Assembly (NCBI GenBank): GCA_903898725.1
Contig: CAIUGQ010000393.1
Span: 1 to 7,404, forward strand
Direction: 5' to 3'
Length of the DNA: 7,404 nucleotides
Origin: an uncultured Burkholderiales bacterium
Lineage (GTDB): Bacteria; Pseudomonadota; Gammaproteobacteria; Burkholderiales; Burkholderiaceae_E
Part shown: positions 1-5,890 of the stretch, in pieces
Numbering within the stretch: position 1 is the first letter of the stretch
How the letters are laid out: every line of letters begins with the position of its first letter
Made by a program: the position numbers and the translations under genes
Notes under the pieces: generated by a model
Database searches by the model: none
What the model was told of the DNA's origin: nothing
Seen by the model: only the letters and a program-made list of their open reading frames with translations

Positions 1-1176
1 CCCGCCCTCCTTCCGTCGACGTCCGCCGCCCCCGGTCGCCGCCGCTTCATCCGCGTGATCGGCTCCGGCACGGTGATCGTCGCCGCGGCGCCGCTGCTGC
101 CCGGCTGCGCCGCGATGCCCGATGCCGCCACCGAGGCGTGGCGGCTCGCCGGCCGCGGCGACGACGCGCGGCGGCGATTGCTGTCGTGGGCGATCCTGGC
201 GCCGAACCCGCACAACCTCCAGCCCTGGACGGTCGAGTTGCCTGCCGACGGCAGCATCGTGCTGTTCTCCGACCCGACGCGCACGCTGCCGATGACCGAC
301 CCGCCGTCGCGCCAGCTGACGATCGGACACGGTGCGTTCCTCGAGCTGCTGTCGATGGCCGCTGCCGCCGAAGGCCTGCGCGCCGTGATCGAGCCGTTCC
401 CGGCCGGCGAACCCGGCCCGCAGGCCCTCGACGGCCGGCCGATCGCCCGAGTGCGACTGGTCAGCGATGGCGCCCGACCCGACCCGCTGTTCGCCCAGGC
501 CGGCGTTCGCACCACCTGGAAGCGGCCCTTCGCGGCCCGCGCGGTCGCGCCCGATGCGCTCGCCGCACTGCGGGTCGCGGCGACCCGACCGGGCGTCGTC
601 GCCTCGGGCACGCAGGAGGCCGTGCAGGTCGCCGCTCTGAACGACATCATGGTCCGCGCCTGGGAGATCGAGCAGCGCACGCCCCGCACCTGGAAGGAGA
701 GCGTCGACCTCACCCGCGTCGGGGCCGCCGAGATCGCGCGGCACCGCGACGGCATCTCGCTGGGCGGGCCGATGATGGAGGTGCTGCGGCTGGCCGGCCA
801 GATGACGCCCGAGAAGGCGATGGACCCGACGTCGACGTACTTCAGCTCGGGCCTGCAGCGGGTGCGCGACTGGGCCCCCGCCACCGGCACCTGGCTGTGG
901 CTGGCCACCTCGGACACCGGTCGGGTGCCGCAGCTCGAGGCGGGCCGCGCGTTCGTGCGCCTGCAGCTGCAGGCGGCCGCCCTCGGGCTGGTCACACAGC
1001 CGCCGAGCCAGGTGCTGCAGGAGTTCCCCGAGATGCGCGCGCTGCAGCGCGAGTTCGAGACGCGGGTGGGCCAGCGTCCGGGCGAGAAGGTGCAGATGCT
1101 GGTCCGCATCGGGCATCCGGACGGCGAGGCGGTGCGCAGCCCGCGGCGCGCGCTGCAGGATCTGGTGCGGGGCTGA
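1..1176 (+). CDS. Acg-type nitroreductase-like flavoprotein, Tat-exported, 5' partial
   Basis: This is a nitroreductase-fold protein of the Acg-like group, expected to bind FMN; its substrate is unknown. The frame is open from base 1 with no ATG, GTG or TTG before 55. A GTG at 55 would cut away a clear Tat signal, so I take the true start to lie left of the window. Numbering from the first codon shown, RRRFIR at residues 13-18 fits the twin-arginine motif RRxFLK. A hydrophobic stretch follows, then LLPGC with the cysteine at residue 36, which resembles a lipobox although proline before the glycine is unusual. The mature domain has APNPHNLQPW near residues 67-76, a common nitroreductase motif. 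Near residues 312-340 it carries an EAGRAFVRLQLQAAALGLV segment typical of the Acg group. RIGHP and SPRR lie close to the C-terminus. It probably acts outside the cytoplasmic membrane, which is unusual for a flavin reductase. Family assignment is good; lipidation is less certain. Confidence 0.8.
   Translation, partial: PALLPSTSAAPGRRRFIRVIGSGTVIVAAAPLLPGCAAMPDAATEAWRLAGRGDDARRRLLSWAILAPNPHNLQPWTVELPADGSIVLFSDPTRTLPMTDPPSRQLTIGHGAFLELLSMAAAAEGLRAVIEPFPAGEPGPQALDGRPIARVRLVSDGARPDPLFAQAGVRTTWKRPFAARAVAPDALAALRVAATRPGVVASGTQEAVQVAALNDIMVRAWEIEQRTPRTWKESVDLTRVGAAEIARHRDGISLGGPMMEVLRLAGQMTPEKAMDPTSTYFSSGLQRVRDWAPATGTWLWLATSDTGRVPQLEAGRAFVRLQLQAAALGLVTQPPSQVLQEFPEMRALQREFETRVGQRPGEKVQMLVRIGHPDGEAVRSPRRALQDLVRG
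37..108 (+). other. Tat signal peptide with lipobox-like end
   Basis: Codons at 37-54 read RRRFIR, followed by about 17 mostly small or hydrophobic residues and then LLPGC, with the cysteine codon at 106-108. This is the layout of a Tat-dependent lipoprotein signal. The n-region before the arginines (PALLPSTSAAPG) is visible only in part. Cleavage before C36 by signal peptidase II is inferred; proline at -2 departs from the usual small or aliphatic residue. Confidence 0.65.
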
Positions 1177-1180
1177 GCCG

Positions 1181-1200
1181 GCGCCGGGGCGACCCGGTGC
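1181..1200 (+). terminator. GNRA-capped hairpin after nitroreductase stop
   Basis: Bases 1181-1188 (GCGCCGGG) pair with 1193-1200 (CCCGGTGC) in an 8-bp stem with one G-U pair, closed by the stable tetraloop GCGA at 1189-1192. It begins four bases after the nitroreductase stop codon, where a transcript end would be expected. No U-tract follows, so it is not a canonical intrinsic terminator; it could instead be an mRNA 3'-end stabiliser. It overlaps the weak -35 region proposed for the MarR promoter. Confidence 0.4.
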
Positions 1201-1222
1201 GGCACGCCCTTAGAATGCCGAC
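1189..1222 (+). promoter_or_regulatory. Candidate promoter of marR-type gene, leaderless
   Basis: TAGAAT at 1211-1216 is a 5/6 match to the sigma-70 -10 consensus TATAAT. A weak -35 candidate, GCGACC at 1189-1194, shares only the GAC core of TTGACA and sits 16 bases upstream. Standard spacing from the -10 box puts transcription start at about 1223, which is the first base of the GTG start codon, so the message may have no leader. No Shine-Dalgarno sequence precedes 1223. The spacer holds a small inverted repeat, GTGC-G-GCAC at 1197-1205, a possible but unproven site for autoregulation. Confidence 0.5.
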
Positions 1223-1708
1223 GTGCCCCGAGCCCCCCGCACCGCGCCTGCAGCCCCCGCCCCGGTCGTCCCGCAGGCGGACTCCGCGGCGTTCCGCGTG
1301 CTCAACGAGATCGGCATCATCGACCAGCTCGCGCGCACCCGCTTCGAGCGGGTGCTGCCCGACGGCCTCTCGGTCGCGCAGTTCACGGTGCTCAACCATT
1401 TTGTCCGGCTCGGCGGCGAGCCGAGCCTGGTCGCGCTGTCGCGCGCCTTCCAGGTCAGCAAGCCGGCGATGGGCAAGCTCGTGCACCGGCTCGCCGAGCA
1501 TGGCCTGCTGGCGGTGCGCGCCGACCCGGAGGATGCGCGCGGCAAGCGCGTGACGATCACCGAGGCGGGCGTCGCGATGCGCCACGCCTGCGTCGCCGCG
1601 CTCGCCCCCGAGGTCGCGAAGCTGCGCGATGCCTTCGACGACGACGCCTTCGACCGGATGCTGCCCGCGCTGCAGCGCCTGCGGACCTGGCTCGACACCC
1701 ACCGATGA
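1223..1708 (+). CDS. MarR-family transcriptional regulator
   Basis: This 161-residue cytoplasmic protein is a winged-helix DNA-binding regulator of MarR type and probably acts as a dimer. The first 20 residues are Ala/Pro-rich and look disordered. The conserved domain runs from about residue 23 to the end. A helix near 50-62 (LSVAQFTVLNHF) is followed by the helix-turn-helix around 67-96, with VSKPAMGKLVHRL as the recognition helix. The wing is at 98-116 and keeps the family pattern DPEDARGKRVTITEAG. Length is typical for MarR proteins. The GTG start at 1223 has no ribosome binding site but lies where transcription is predicted to begin. The SDR gene follows 35 bases after the stop on the same strand, so the two are probably co-transcribed. 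MarR proteins often repress a neighbouring catabolic or detoxification gene and release DNA on binding a small aromatic or hydrophobic ligand. Applying this to the SDR or the nearby P450 operon is inference. Confidence 0.85.
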   Translation: MPRAPRTAPAAPAPVVPQADSAAFRVLNEIGIIDQLARTRFERVLPDGLSVAQFTVLNHFVRLGGEPSLVALSRAFQVSKPAMGKLVHRLAEHGLLAVRADPEDARGKRVTITEAGVAMRHACVAALAPEVAKLRDAFDDDAFDRMLPALQRLRTWLDTHR

Positions 1709-1730
1709 CGCTCGGCCGGCGCACGGCACG

Positions 1731-1735
1731 AGGAG
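1731..1735 (+). promoter_or_regulatory. Ribosome binding site of SDR gene
   Basis: AGGAG lies eight bases before the ATG at 1744. It decides the start in favour of 1744 over the in-frame ATG at 1705, which overlaps the end of the MarR gene. Confidence 0.75.
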
Positions 1736-1743
1736 ACCCTGCC

Positions 1744-2535
1744 ATGAACGACACGACGGCCACCCCCGGCACCCGCCCCACCTGGCACTTCGAGGGACGC
1801 GCGGTCGTCGTCACCGGGGCCGCACGCGGGCTGGGTGCGGCGATGGTCCGGGCCTTCGTGCGCGCCGGTGCGCGCGTGGCCGCCCTCGACCGGGACGCCG
1901 ATCACCTGGAGCGCGCCACCGCCGAGGCGCGCTCGGGCGGCCTCGCGCCGCCCGAACTGTCGATCGCGGTCGACGTCACCGACCATGACGCGATCGATGC
2001 CGCGCTCGGCCGCGTGGCCGCCACGTTCGGCGGCCTCGACGTGCTGGTCGCGAACGCCGGCATCGGCATCCGGGGCCCGGCCCTCGACGTGCCGGTCGCC
2101 GACTTCGAGCGGGTGGTCGACGTGAACCTGAACGGCCTGTTCTTCTGCAACCGGCTCGCCGCGCGGCGCATGGGCCCGGGCGGCAGCATCGTGAACCTCG
2201 CCTCGGTGATGGGCCTGTCGGGCGGCATCTTCCCGAATGCGGCCTACCAGGCCAGCAAGGGCGCGGTGGTCAACCTGACCCGCGCGCTCGCGCTCGAGTG
2301 GGCCGGGCGCGGGCTGCGCGTGAACGCGGTCGCGCCCAACTACGTGGACACGCCGCTGACCGAGCCGATCTTCGCCGACCCGGCAAAGCTCGCCGCGGTG
2401 ATGGCGCACACGCCGCTCGGGCACCTGCCTTCGCCGGACGACGTCGCCGACGCCGTCCTGTTCCTCGCCAGCGACGCCGCGCGCTCGATCACCGGGCACA
2501 CCCTCCCGGTCGACTCGGGCTACCTGGCCCGCTGA
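1744..2535 (+). CDS. Short-chain dehydrogenase/reductase (classical SDR)
   Basis: This is a 263-residue NAD(P)-dependent oxidoreductase of the classical SDR family, acting in the cytoplasm on an alcohol or carbonyl substrate I cannot name. The cofactor motif TGAARGLG is at residues 24-31. Asp49 (ALDR) at the end of the second beta strand favours NAD(H) over NADP(H). NAG is at 104-106 and N128 fits the catalytic asparagine. The catalytic set is completed by S154, Y168 and K172 (YQASK). The C-terminal SITGHTLPVDSGY matches the family ending. The ATG at 1744 is chosen because AGGAG at 1731-1735 lies eight bases upstream. An in-frame ATG at 1705 overlaps the MarR stop but lacks such a site and would add an unconserved 13-residue extension. 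The gene follows the MarR regulator closely, suggesting joint control. FabG-like reductase and secondary alcohol dehydrogenase remain open alternatives. Confidence 0.9.
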   Translation: MNDTTATPGTRPTWHFEGRAVVVTGAARGLGAAMVRAFVRAGARVAALDRDADHLERATAEARSGGLAPPELSIAVDVTDHDAIDAALGRVAATFGGLDVLVANAGIGIRGPALDVPVADFERVVDVNLNGLFFCNRLAARRMGPGGSIVNLASVMGLSGGIFPNAAYQASKGAVVNLTRALALEWAGRGLRVNAVAPNYVDTPLTEPIFADPAKLAAVMAHTPLGHLPSPDDVADAVLFLASDAARSITGHTLPVDSGYLAR

Positions 2536-2538
2536 GCG

Positions 2539-2562
2539 GCGAGGCGCGGCCGCAGGCCTCGC
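2539..2562. terminator. Symmetric hairpin between convergent genes
   Basis: GCGAGGC at 2539-2545 and GCCTCGC at 2556-2562 form a perfect 7-bp stem around a 10-base loop. The hairpin sits in the 36-base gap between the converging SDR and P450 genes, so it could end transcription from both sides. The loop begins with the palindrome GCGGCCGC at 2546-2553. No U-tract lies on either side, so termination by this element alone is uncertain. Confidence 0.4.
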
Positions 2563-2571
2563 GCGTCGGCC

Positions 2572-3831
2572 TCAGGCCGGGATCCGCACGGGCAGCGACG
2601 AGTAGCCGCGAACGAAGTTCGACCGGATCCGCGTCGGCTCGCCGAGCACCTCGATCGATTCGAAGCGCTTCAGGATCTCCTGCCAGAGGATCTTGAGCTG
2701 CAGTTCGGCGAGCCGGTTGCCCACGCAGCGGTGGATGCCGAAGCCGAACGACAGGTGCTGGCGCGCACGCGGCCGGTCGATGATCAGCCGGTCAGCGTCG
2801 GGGATCATCGTCTCGTCGCGGTTGCCCGACAGATACCACATGATCACCTTGTCGCCCTTGCGGATCTTCTGCCCGCCGAGCTCGACGTCCTCGGTCGCGG
2901 TGCGCCGCATGTGCGGCAGCGGCGTCTGCCAGCGGATGACCTCCGAGACCATCGAGTCGACCAGCGCCGGGTTCGCGCGCAGCTTCGTCCACTCTTCCGG
3001 ATAGCGAGACAGCGCGAGCAGGCCGCCGGTCATCGAGTTGCGCGTGGTGTCGTTGCCGCCGACGATCAGCAGCACGAGGTTGCCGAGGAACTCCAGCGGC
3101 GGCATGTTCCGCGTGGCAGGCCCGTGCGCGAGCATCGAGATCAGGTCGGTCTTCGGCGGCGCGTTGACGCGCTCGTTCCAGAGGCGGGTGAAGTACTGCG
3201 CCATCTTCACCAGCTCGGCCTGGCGCTCCTCCCAGGACGACACGCGGCTCTTGTCGATGTCCGGGTTCGTCGTCGCGATGTCGGACCACCAGGTCAGCAG
3301 CCGCCGTTCCTCGAACGGGAAGTCGAAGAGCGTGGCGAGCATCATGGTCGTCAGCTCGATCGAGACCTTGTCCACCCAGTCGAAGGTCTCGCCGCGCGGC
3401 AGGGTGTCGAGCACCCGCTGCGTGCGCTCGCGGATCAGGCTCTCCATGTTCGCGAGGTTGCCGGGCGCGACGATCGGGCTCACCGCGAGGCGCTGGACGT
3501 CGTGCTTCGGCGGATCCATCGCGATGAACATCTGGAGCCGCTCGGTCAGCGGTCGGTCCTGGATCGCGATGCCGCCGTTCGACCAGTCCGACGAGAACAC
3601 CTGATGGTTGGTGTCCACCGCCATGATGTGCTCCCAGCTGGTCACCGACCAGAAGTCGCCGAACATCGGGCTGTGCGTGCGGTGCACCGGCGCGTCGCGG
3701 CGCAGCCGGGCGAAGTAGTGGCCGACGGTGTCGTCGGCGAACAGCAGCGAGTCGCTCGGGTCGATCTGATCGAGGGGCATCGAGAACGCGCGCTCGCGCG
3801 CGGCGGCCTGGATGTCTGCGGTGGTCGTCAT
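2572..3831 (-). CDS. cyp153: CYP153-family cytochrome P450 (alkane/alicyclic hydroxylase type)
   Basis: This 419-residue soluble P450 probably inserts one oxygen atom into an unactivated C-H bond. Characterised CYP153 enzymes oxidise the terminal carbon of medium-chain alkanes and also alicyclics, fatty acids and limonene. The haem ligand is C369 in SFGFGIHRCVG. The I-helix oxygen-activation motif GGNDTT is at 258-263, and the E297-R300 pair of ExxR is present. Segments recalled as CYP153 hallmarks include MFGDFWSVT (56-64), FIAMDPPKHDVQR (102-114), the stretch around 250-270, and HMRRT (307-311). The start ATG at 3831 is preceded by GAGGAA (3838-3843) six bases upstream. There is no membrane anchor, as expected for a bacterial class I P450. 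The ferredoxin gene lies 34 bases upstream and is its likely electron donor. The region around residues 186-205 differs most from the CYP153A6 sequence as I remember it. Family placement is strong; substrate and subfamily are not established. Confidence 0.93.
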   Translation of the reverse strand: MTTTADIQAAARERAFSMPLDQIDPSDSLLFADDTVGHYFARLRRDAPVHRTHSPMFGDFWSVTSWEHIMAVDTNHQVFSSDWSNGGIAIQDRPLTERLQMFIAMDPPKHDVQRLAVSPIVAPGNLANMESLIRERTQRVLDTLPRGETFDWVDKVSIELTTMMLATLFDFPFEERRLLTWWSDIATTNPDIDKSRVSSWEERQAELVKMAQYFTRLWNERVNAPPKTDLISMLAHGPATRNMPPLEFLGNLVLLIVGGNDTTRNSMTGGLLALSRYPEEWTKLRANPALVDSMVSEVIRWQTPLPHMRRTATEDVELGGQKIRKGDKVIMWYLSGNRDETMIPDADRLIIDRPRARQHLSFGFGIHRCVGNRLAELQLKILWQEILKRFESIEVLGEPTRIRSNFVRGYSSLPVRIPA

Positions 3832-3837
3832 GGCGGT

Positions 3838-3843
3838 TTCCTC
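3838..3843 (-). promoter_or_regulatory. Ribosome binding site of P450 gene
   Basis: On the - strand, GAGGAA ends six bases before the ATG at 3831, a good match to the Shine-Dalgarno consensus that supports this start. It suggests the P450 is translated efficiently in its own right although it is the last gene of the run. Confidence 0.65.
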
Positions 3844-3865
3844 GTCGGGCGCGGGTGCGTCGCGT

Positions 3866-4186
3866 TCAGTGCTGGCCTTCGGGCATCAACACGGTCAGGC
3901 CGTCGAGTGCGTCGACGATCTGGATCTGGCAGGCGAGGCGCGAGGTCTCGCGACGCTCGGCGGTGAAGTTCAGCATCTCCTCCTCCTGCTGCGAGGGCGC
4001 GGCCAGGCGGGCCACCCAGTCGGGCTCGACGAAGACGTGGCAGGTCGCGCAGGCGCACATGCCGCCGCAGTCGGCGTCGATGCCGGGCACGCCGTTGTCG
4101 ACGGCGGCGCGCATCAGCGATTCGCCGGCCGCGGCGTCGACCTGGTGCCGGGCGCCGGCGTGGGTGATGAAGACGACCTTGGGCAT
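3866..4186 (-). CDS. [2Fe-2S] ferredoxin, adrenodoxin/putidaredoxin type
   Basis: This 106-residue electron carrier most likely passes electrons from a ferredoxin reductase to the CYP153 P450 encoded next. The cluster ligands fit the adrenodoxin/putidaredoxin pattern C-x5-C-x2-C-x36-C: C40, C46, C49 and C86. An additional cysteine, C44, lies inside the binding loop (DCGGMCACATC). SRLACQI around 83-89 and the C-terminal VLMPEGQH agree with the family. The acidic stretch QQEEEMLN around 67-73 matches the helix that contacts redox partners in this group. I start at the ATG at 4186 because MPKVVFITHAG is the usual family N-terminus. The upstream frame to 4267 would add 27 Arg/Pro-rich residues with no family counterpart and would overlap the SDR gene. 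A weak GAGAG lies just upstream. Gaps are 37 bases to the SDR and 34 to the P450. Confidence 0.93.
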   Translation of the reverse strand: MPKVVFITHAGARHQVDAAAGESLMRAAVDNGVPGIDADCGGMCACATCHVFVEPDWVARLAAPSQQEEEMLNFTAERRETSRLACQIQIVDALDGLTVLMPEGQH

Positions 4187-4223
4187 GGAGCTCTCGCTGT
4201 GGTGTGGATCAGGTGGGACGGGT

Positions 4224-5108
4224 TCAGCCACCCGACTTCGCGGCGCGCATCGCGTCGATCTGCGCACGCGACAGGCCGAGGACTTGACCGATCGGGCCGG
4301 GCGCGTCGCGGTCCCATGCGTGGCGCGGACCGACGGTGATGCCGCCGTCGACGACGACGTGGGTGCCGGTGATGAAGCCCGCGGCGTCGGACGACAGGTA
4401 CACCGCCGCCTCGGCGATGTCCTCGGGGCGGCCGCTGCGGCCGATCGGGTTCGCGGCGCCGCTGCGCTGCGCGACGGTCCCGGCCAGCGCCTGCGCGTCG
4501 GCGTCGGACAGCCCGAGCGAATGACCGAAGATGCCGGTGGCGATGAAGCCCGGGCAGATCGCGTTGACGCGGATGCGCTCCGGGGCGAGTTCGGCCGCGG
4601 CCGTACGGGTCCAGTGGATCACCGCGGCCTTCGCGCTGGAGTAGCACAGCGGGCCCCAGCCGGCCTGCAGCCCGGCGATCGACGCCGTGCTGACGATCGA
4701 GCCGCCGCCGCGACGACGCAGGTGCGGCAGCGCGTAGGCCGCGCCCGCGGCCACCGAGCGGACCAGCAGCGCGTAGGTCGCGTCCCAGCCCTCCGGGTCG
4801 AACGCGCCGACTCCGCCGGGCAGTCCGCCCGAACCCGCGTTGCTGAACAGCACGTCGAGGCCGCCGAACGCGTCGGCGGCGAGGTCCACCGCGGCCTTCA
4901 GCTCGGGCAGCTTCGTGACGTCGCAGCGCGCGAAGCGCACCGAGCCGGGGAAGCGCGCCTCGAGCGCACGCCCGGCATCCTCGCGCAGGTCGGCGGCGAC
5001 GACCCGCGCGCCCTCCTCGACGAAACGCTCGACGGTCACGAGTCCGATGCCGGACGCGGCGCCGGTGACGACGGCGACCTTGCCGTCGAGTCGAGGGGTC
5101 ATTGCCAT
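4224..5108 (-). CDS. Short-chain dehydrogenase/reductase with C-terminal tail
   Basis: This 294-residue classical SDR is the likely dehydrogenase of the P450 product alcohol, though the substrate is not readable. The cofactor motif TGAASGIG is at residues 15-22. D40 at the end of the second strand points to NAD(H). NAG is at 90-92, and the catalytic residues are S143, Y156 and K160 (YSSAK). VNAICPGFIATG at 181-192 and VVVDGG at 251-256 are standard. Most SDRs end soon after the latter, but here about 38 further residues follow, rich in charged and aromatic residues (PRHAWDRD, then a predicted helix), and may cover the active site or form an oligomer contact. Two starts are possible. The ATG at 5108 has AAGG ten bases upstream and overlaps the permease end by 10 bases. 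The ATG at 5102 forms a tight ATGA overlap with the permease stop. They differ by two residues. Confidence 0.9.
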   Translation of the reverse strand: MAMTPRLDGKVAVVTGAASGIGLVTVERFVEEGARVVAADLREDAGRALEARFPGSVRFARCDVTKLPELKAAVDLAADAFGGLDVLFSNAGSGGLPGGVGAFDPEGWDATYALLVRSVAAGAAYALPHLRRRGGGSIVSTASIAGLQAGWGPLCYSSAKAAVIHWTRTAAAELAPERIRVNAICPGFIATGIFGHSLGLSDADAQALAGTVAQRSGAANPIGRSGRPEDIAEAAVYLSSDAAGFITGTHVVVDGGITVGPRHAWDRDAPGPIGQVLGLSRAQIDAMRAAKSGG

Positions 5109-5890
5109 CTGAGGAGCGCCTTTTCGAGCCGGGTCATGCCCTGGGTCACCACCATGCCGAGCACCGCGAGCAGCGCCAGCAAGGCCATCACGCCGTTCAT
5201 GTTGAACGTCGCCTGCAGGTAGGCGAGCTGCTGGCCGAGCCCGTGCTCGGCGGCGATCAGCTCGGCCCCCACCACACCGAGCATAGAGTAGATGAGCGCG
5301 AGCCGCAGGCCGGAGAAGATCACCGGCACGGCCGACGGCAACGTGACCTTGAAGAAGATCTGGTTCGGCGTCGCGCCGAGCGAGCGCGAGAGCACGATCA
5401 GGTCCTGCGACACGCCGCGGATGCCCGCCACCGTGTTCGCCAGCACGATGAAGAACGACAGGCTCGTGCCCACCGCGATCTTCGAGCCCAGCCCCAGCCC
5501 GAACCACAGCAGGAACAGCGGCGCGAGCGCGAGCCGAGGCATCGCGTTGAGCACCGTGAGGTACGGGTCCATCGCCTGCTCGACCTTCGGGAACATCACG
5601 AACACCAGGCCCAGCACCAGCGCGAGCACGCTGCCCAGCACGAACGACACCACGGTGCCGATCACCGTGTAGGCCAGCTCGATCCACAGCTTGCCCCCCG
5701 GCGCGAAGCCGTCGCGCAGGAAGGCGACGATGCCCGAGGGCTGGCCGAAGAAGGCGGCCGACAGCCACTCGCGGCGCATCGCCAGTTCCCAGACCGCGAG
5801 GAACGCGACGATGGCCACCCCGTGTGCGGCGACCGTGCGCCAGCGGATGCCCGGCTTCGCCGCGCCCGCCACGGCGACCGCGCCGCTCAC
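5099..5890 (-). CDS. ABC importer permease, SsuC/NrtB/TauC type
   Basis: This 263-residue inner-membrane subunit belongs to the nitrate/sulfonate/taurine-type ABC importer class and would work as a homodimer with the ATPase encoded just before it. About six hydrophobic segments are visible, near residues 24-38, 74-99, 111-131, 137-155, 186-210 and 233-252. The cytoplasmic EAA-type loop that docks on the ATPase lies around 165-195, with SRSLGATPNQIFFKVTLP and then GLRLAL. Length is normal for the family. The GTG at 5890 overlaps the ATPase stop as GTGA and is preceded by a perfect GGAGGT at 5897-5902, six bases away. The same frame stays open upstream to 6934, but that stretch is Arg-rich, lies antisense to no signal of its own and is the shadow of the ATPase gene. 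The specificity of this class (sulfonates, nitrate, aromatic acids, pyrimidines, others) cannot be told from the permease. Confidence 0.92.
   Translation of the reverse strand: MSGAVAVAGAAKPGIRWRTVAAHGVAIVAFLAVWELAMRREWLSAAFFGQPSGIVAFLRDGFAPGGKLWIELAYTVIGTVVSFVLGSVLALVLGLVFVMFPKVEQAMDPYLTVLNAMPRLALAPLFLLWFGLGLGSKIAVGTSLSFFIVLANTVAGIRGVSQDLIVLSRSLGATPNQIFFKVTLPSAVPVIFSGLRLALIYSMLGVVGAELIAAEHGLGQQLAYLQATFNMNGVMALLALLAVLGMVVTQGMTRLEKALLRWQ

Noticed and set aside
1200..1206. CGGCACG shared by the MarR promoter region and 1724-1730 before the SDR gene as a possible common operator
   Set aside because: Seven bases of GC-rich sequence recur easily by chance, and the second copy is not part of a clear inverted repeat.
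138..1553. Alternative + strand frame of 471 codons across the nitroreductase and MarR genes
   Set aside because: Extremely Arg/Ala/Pro-rich and out of frame with two recognisable proteins; a GC-skew artefact.
1210..2499. Long - strand open frame of 429 codons across the MarR and SDR genes
   Set aside because: Antisense to two well-supported genes; the composition is low-complexity Arg/Gly/Ala and no family pattern is visible.
2568..2578. GGCCT-C-AGGCC inverted repeat over the P450 stop codon as a second terminator
   Set aside because: A one-base loop is not sterically possible without opening the stem, and no U-tract follows.
2731..3966. Long + strand open frame of 411 codons across the P450 gene
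   Set aside because: The product is Arg/His/Val-rich with no recognisable domain. It is antisense to a complete CYP153 gene and its openness follows from the G/C third positions of that gene.
5109..5768. Upstream extension of the second SDR frame to give a 514-residue protein
   Set aside because: The extra part reads out of frame through the permease gene and lacks any domain; the SDR fold begins at its own ATG at 5108 or 5102.
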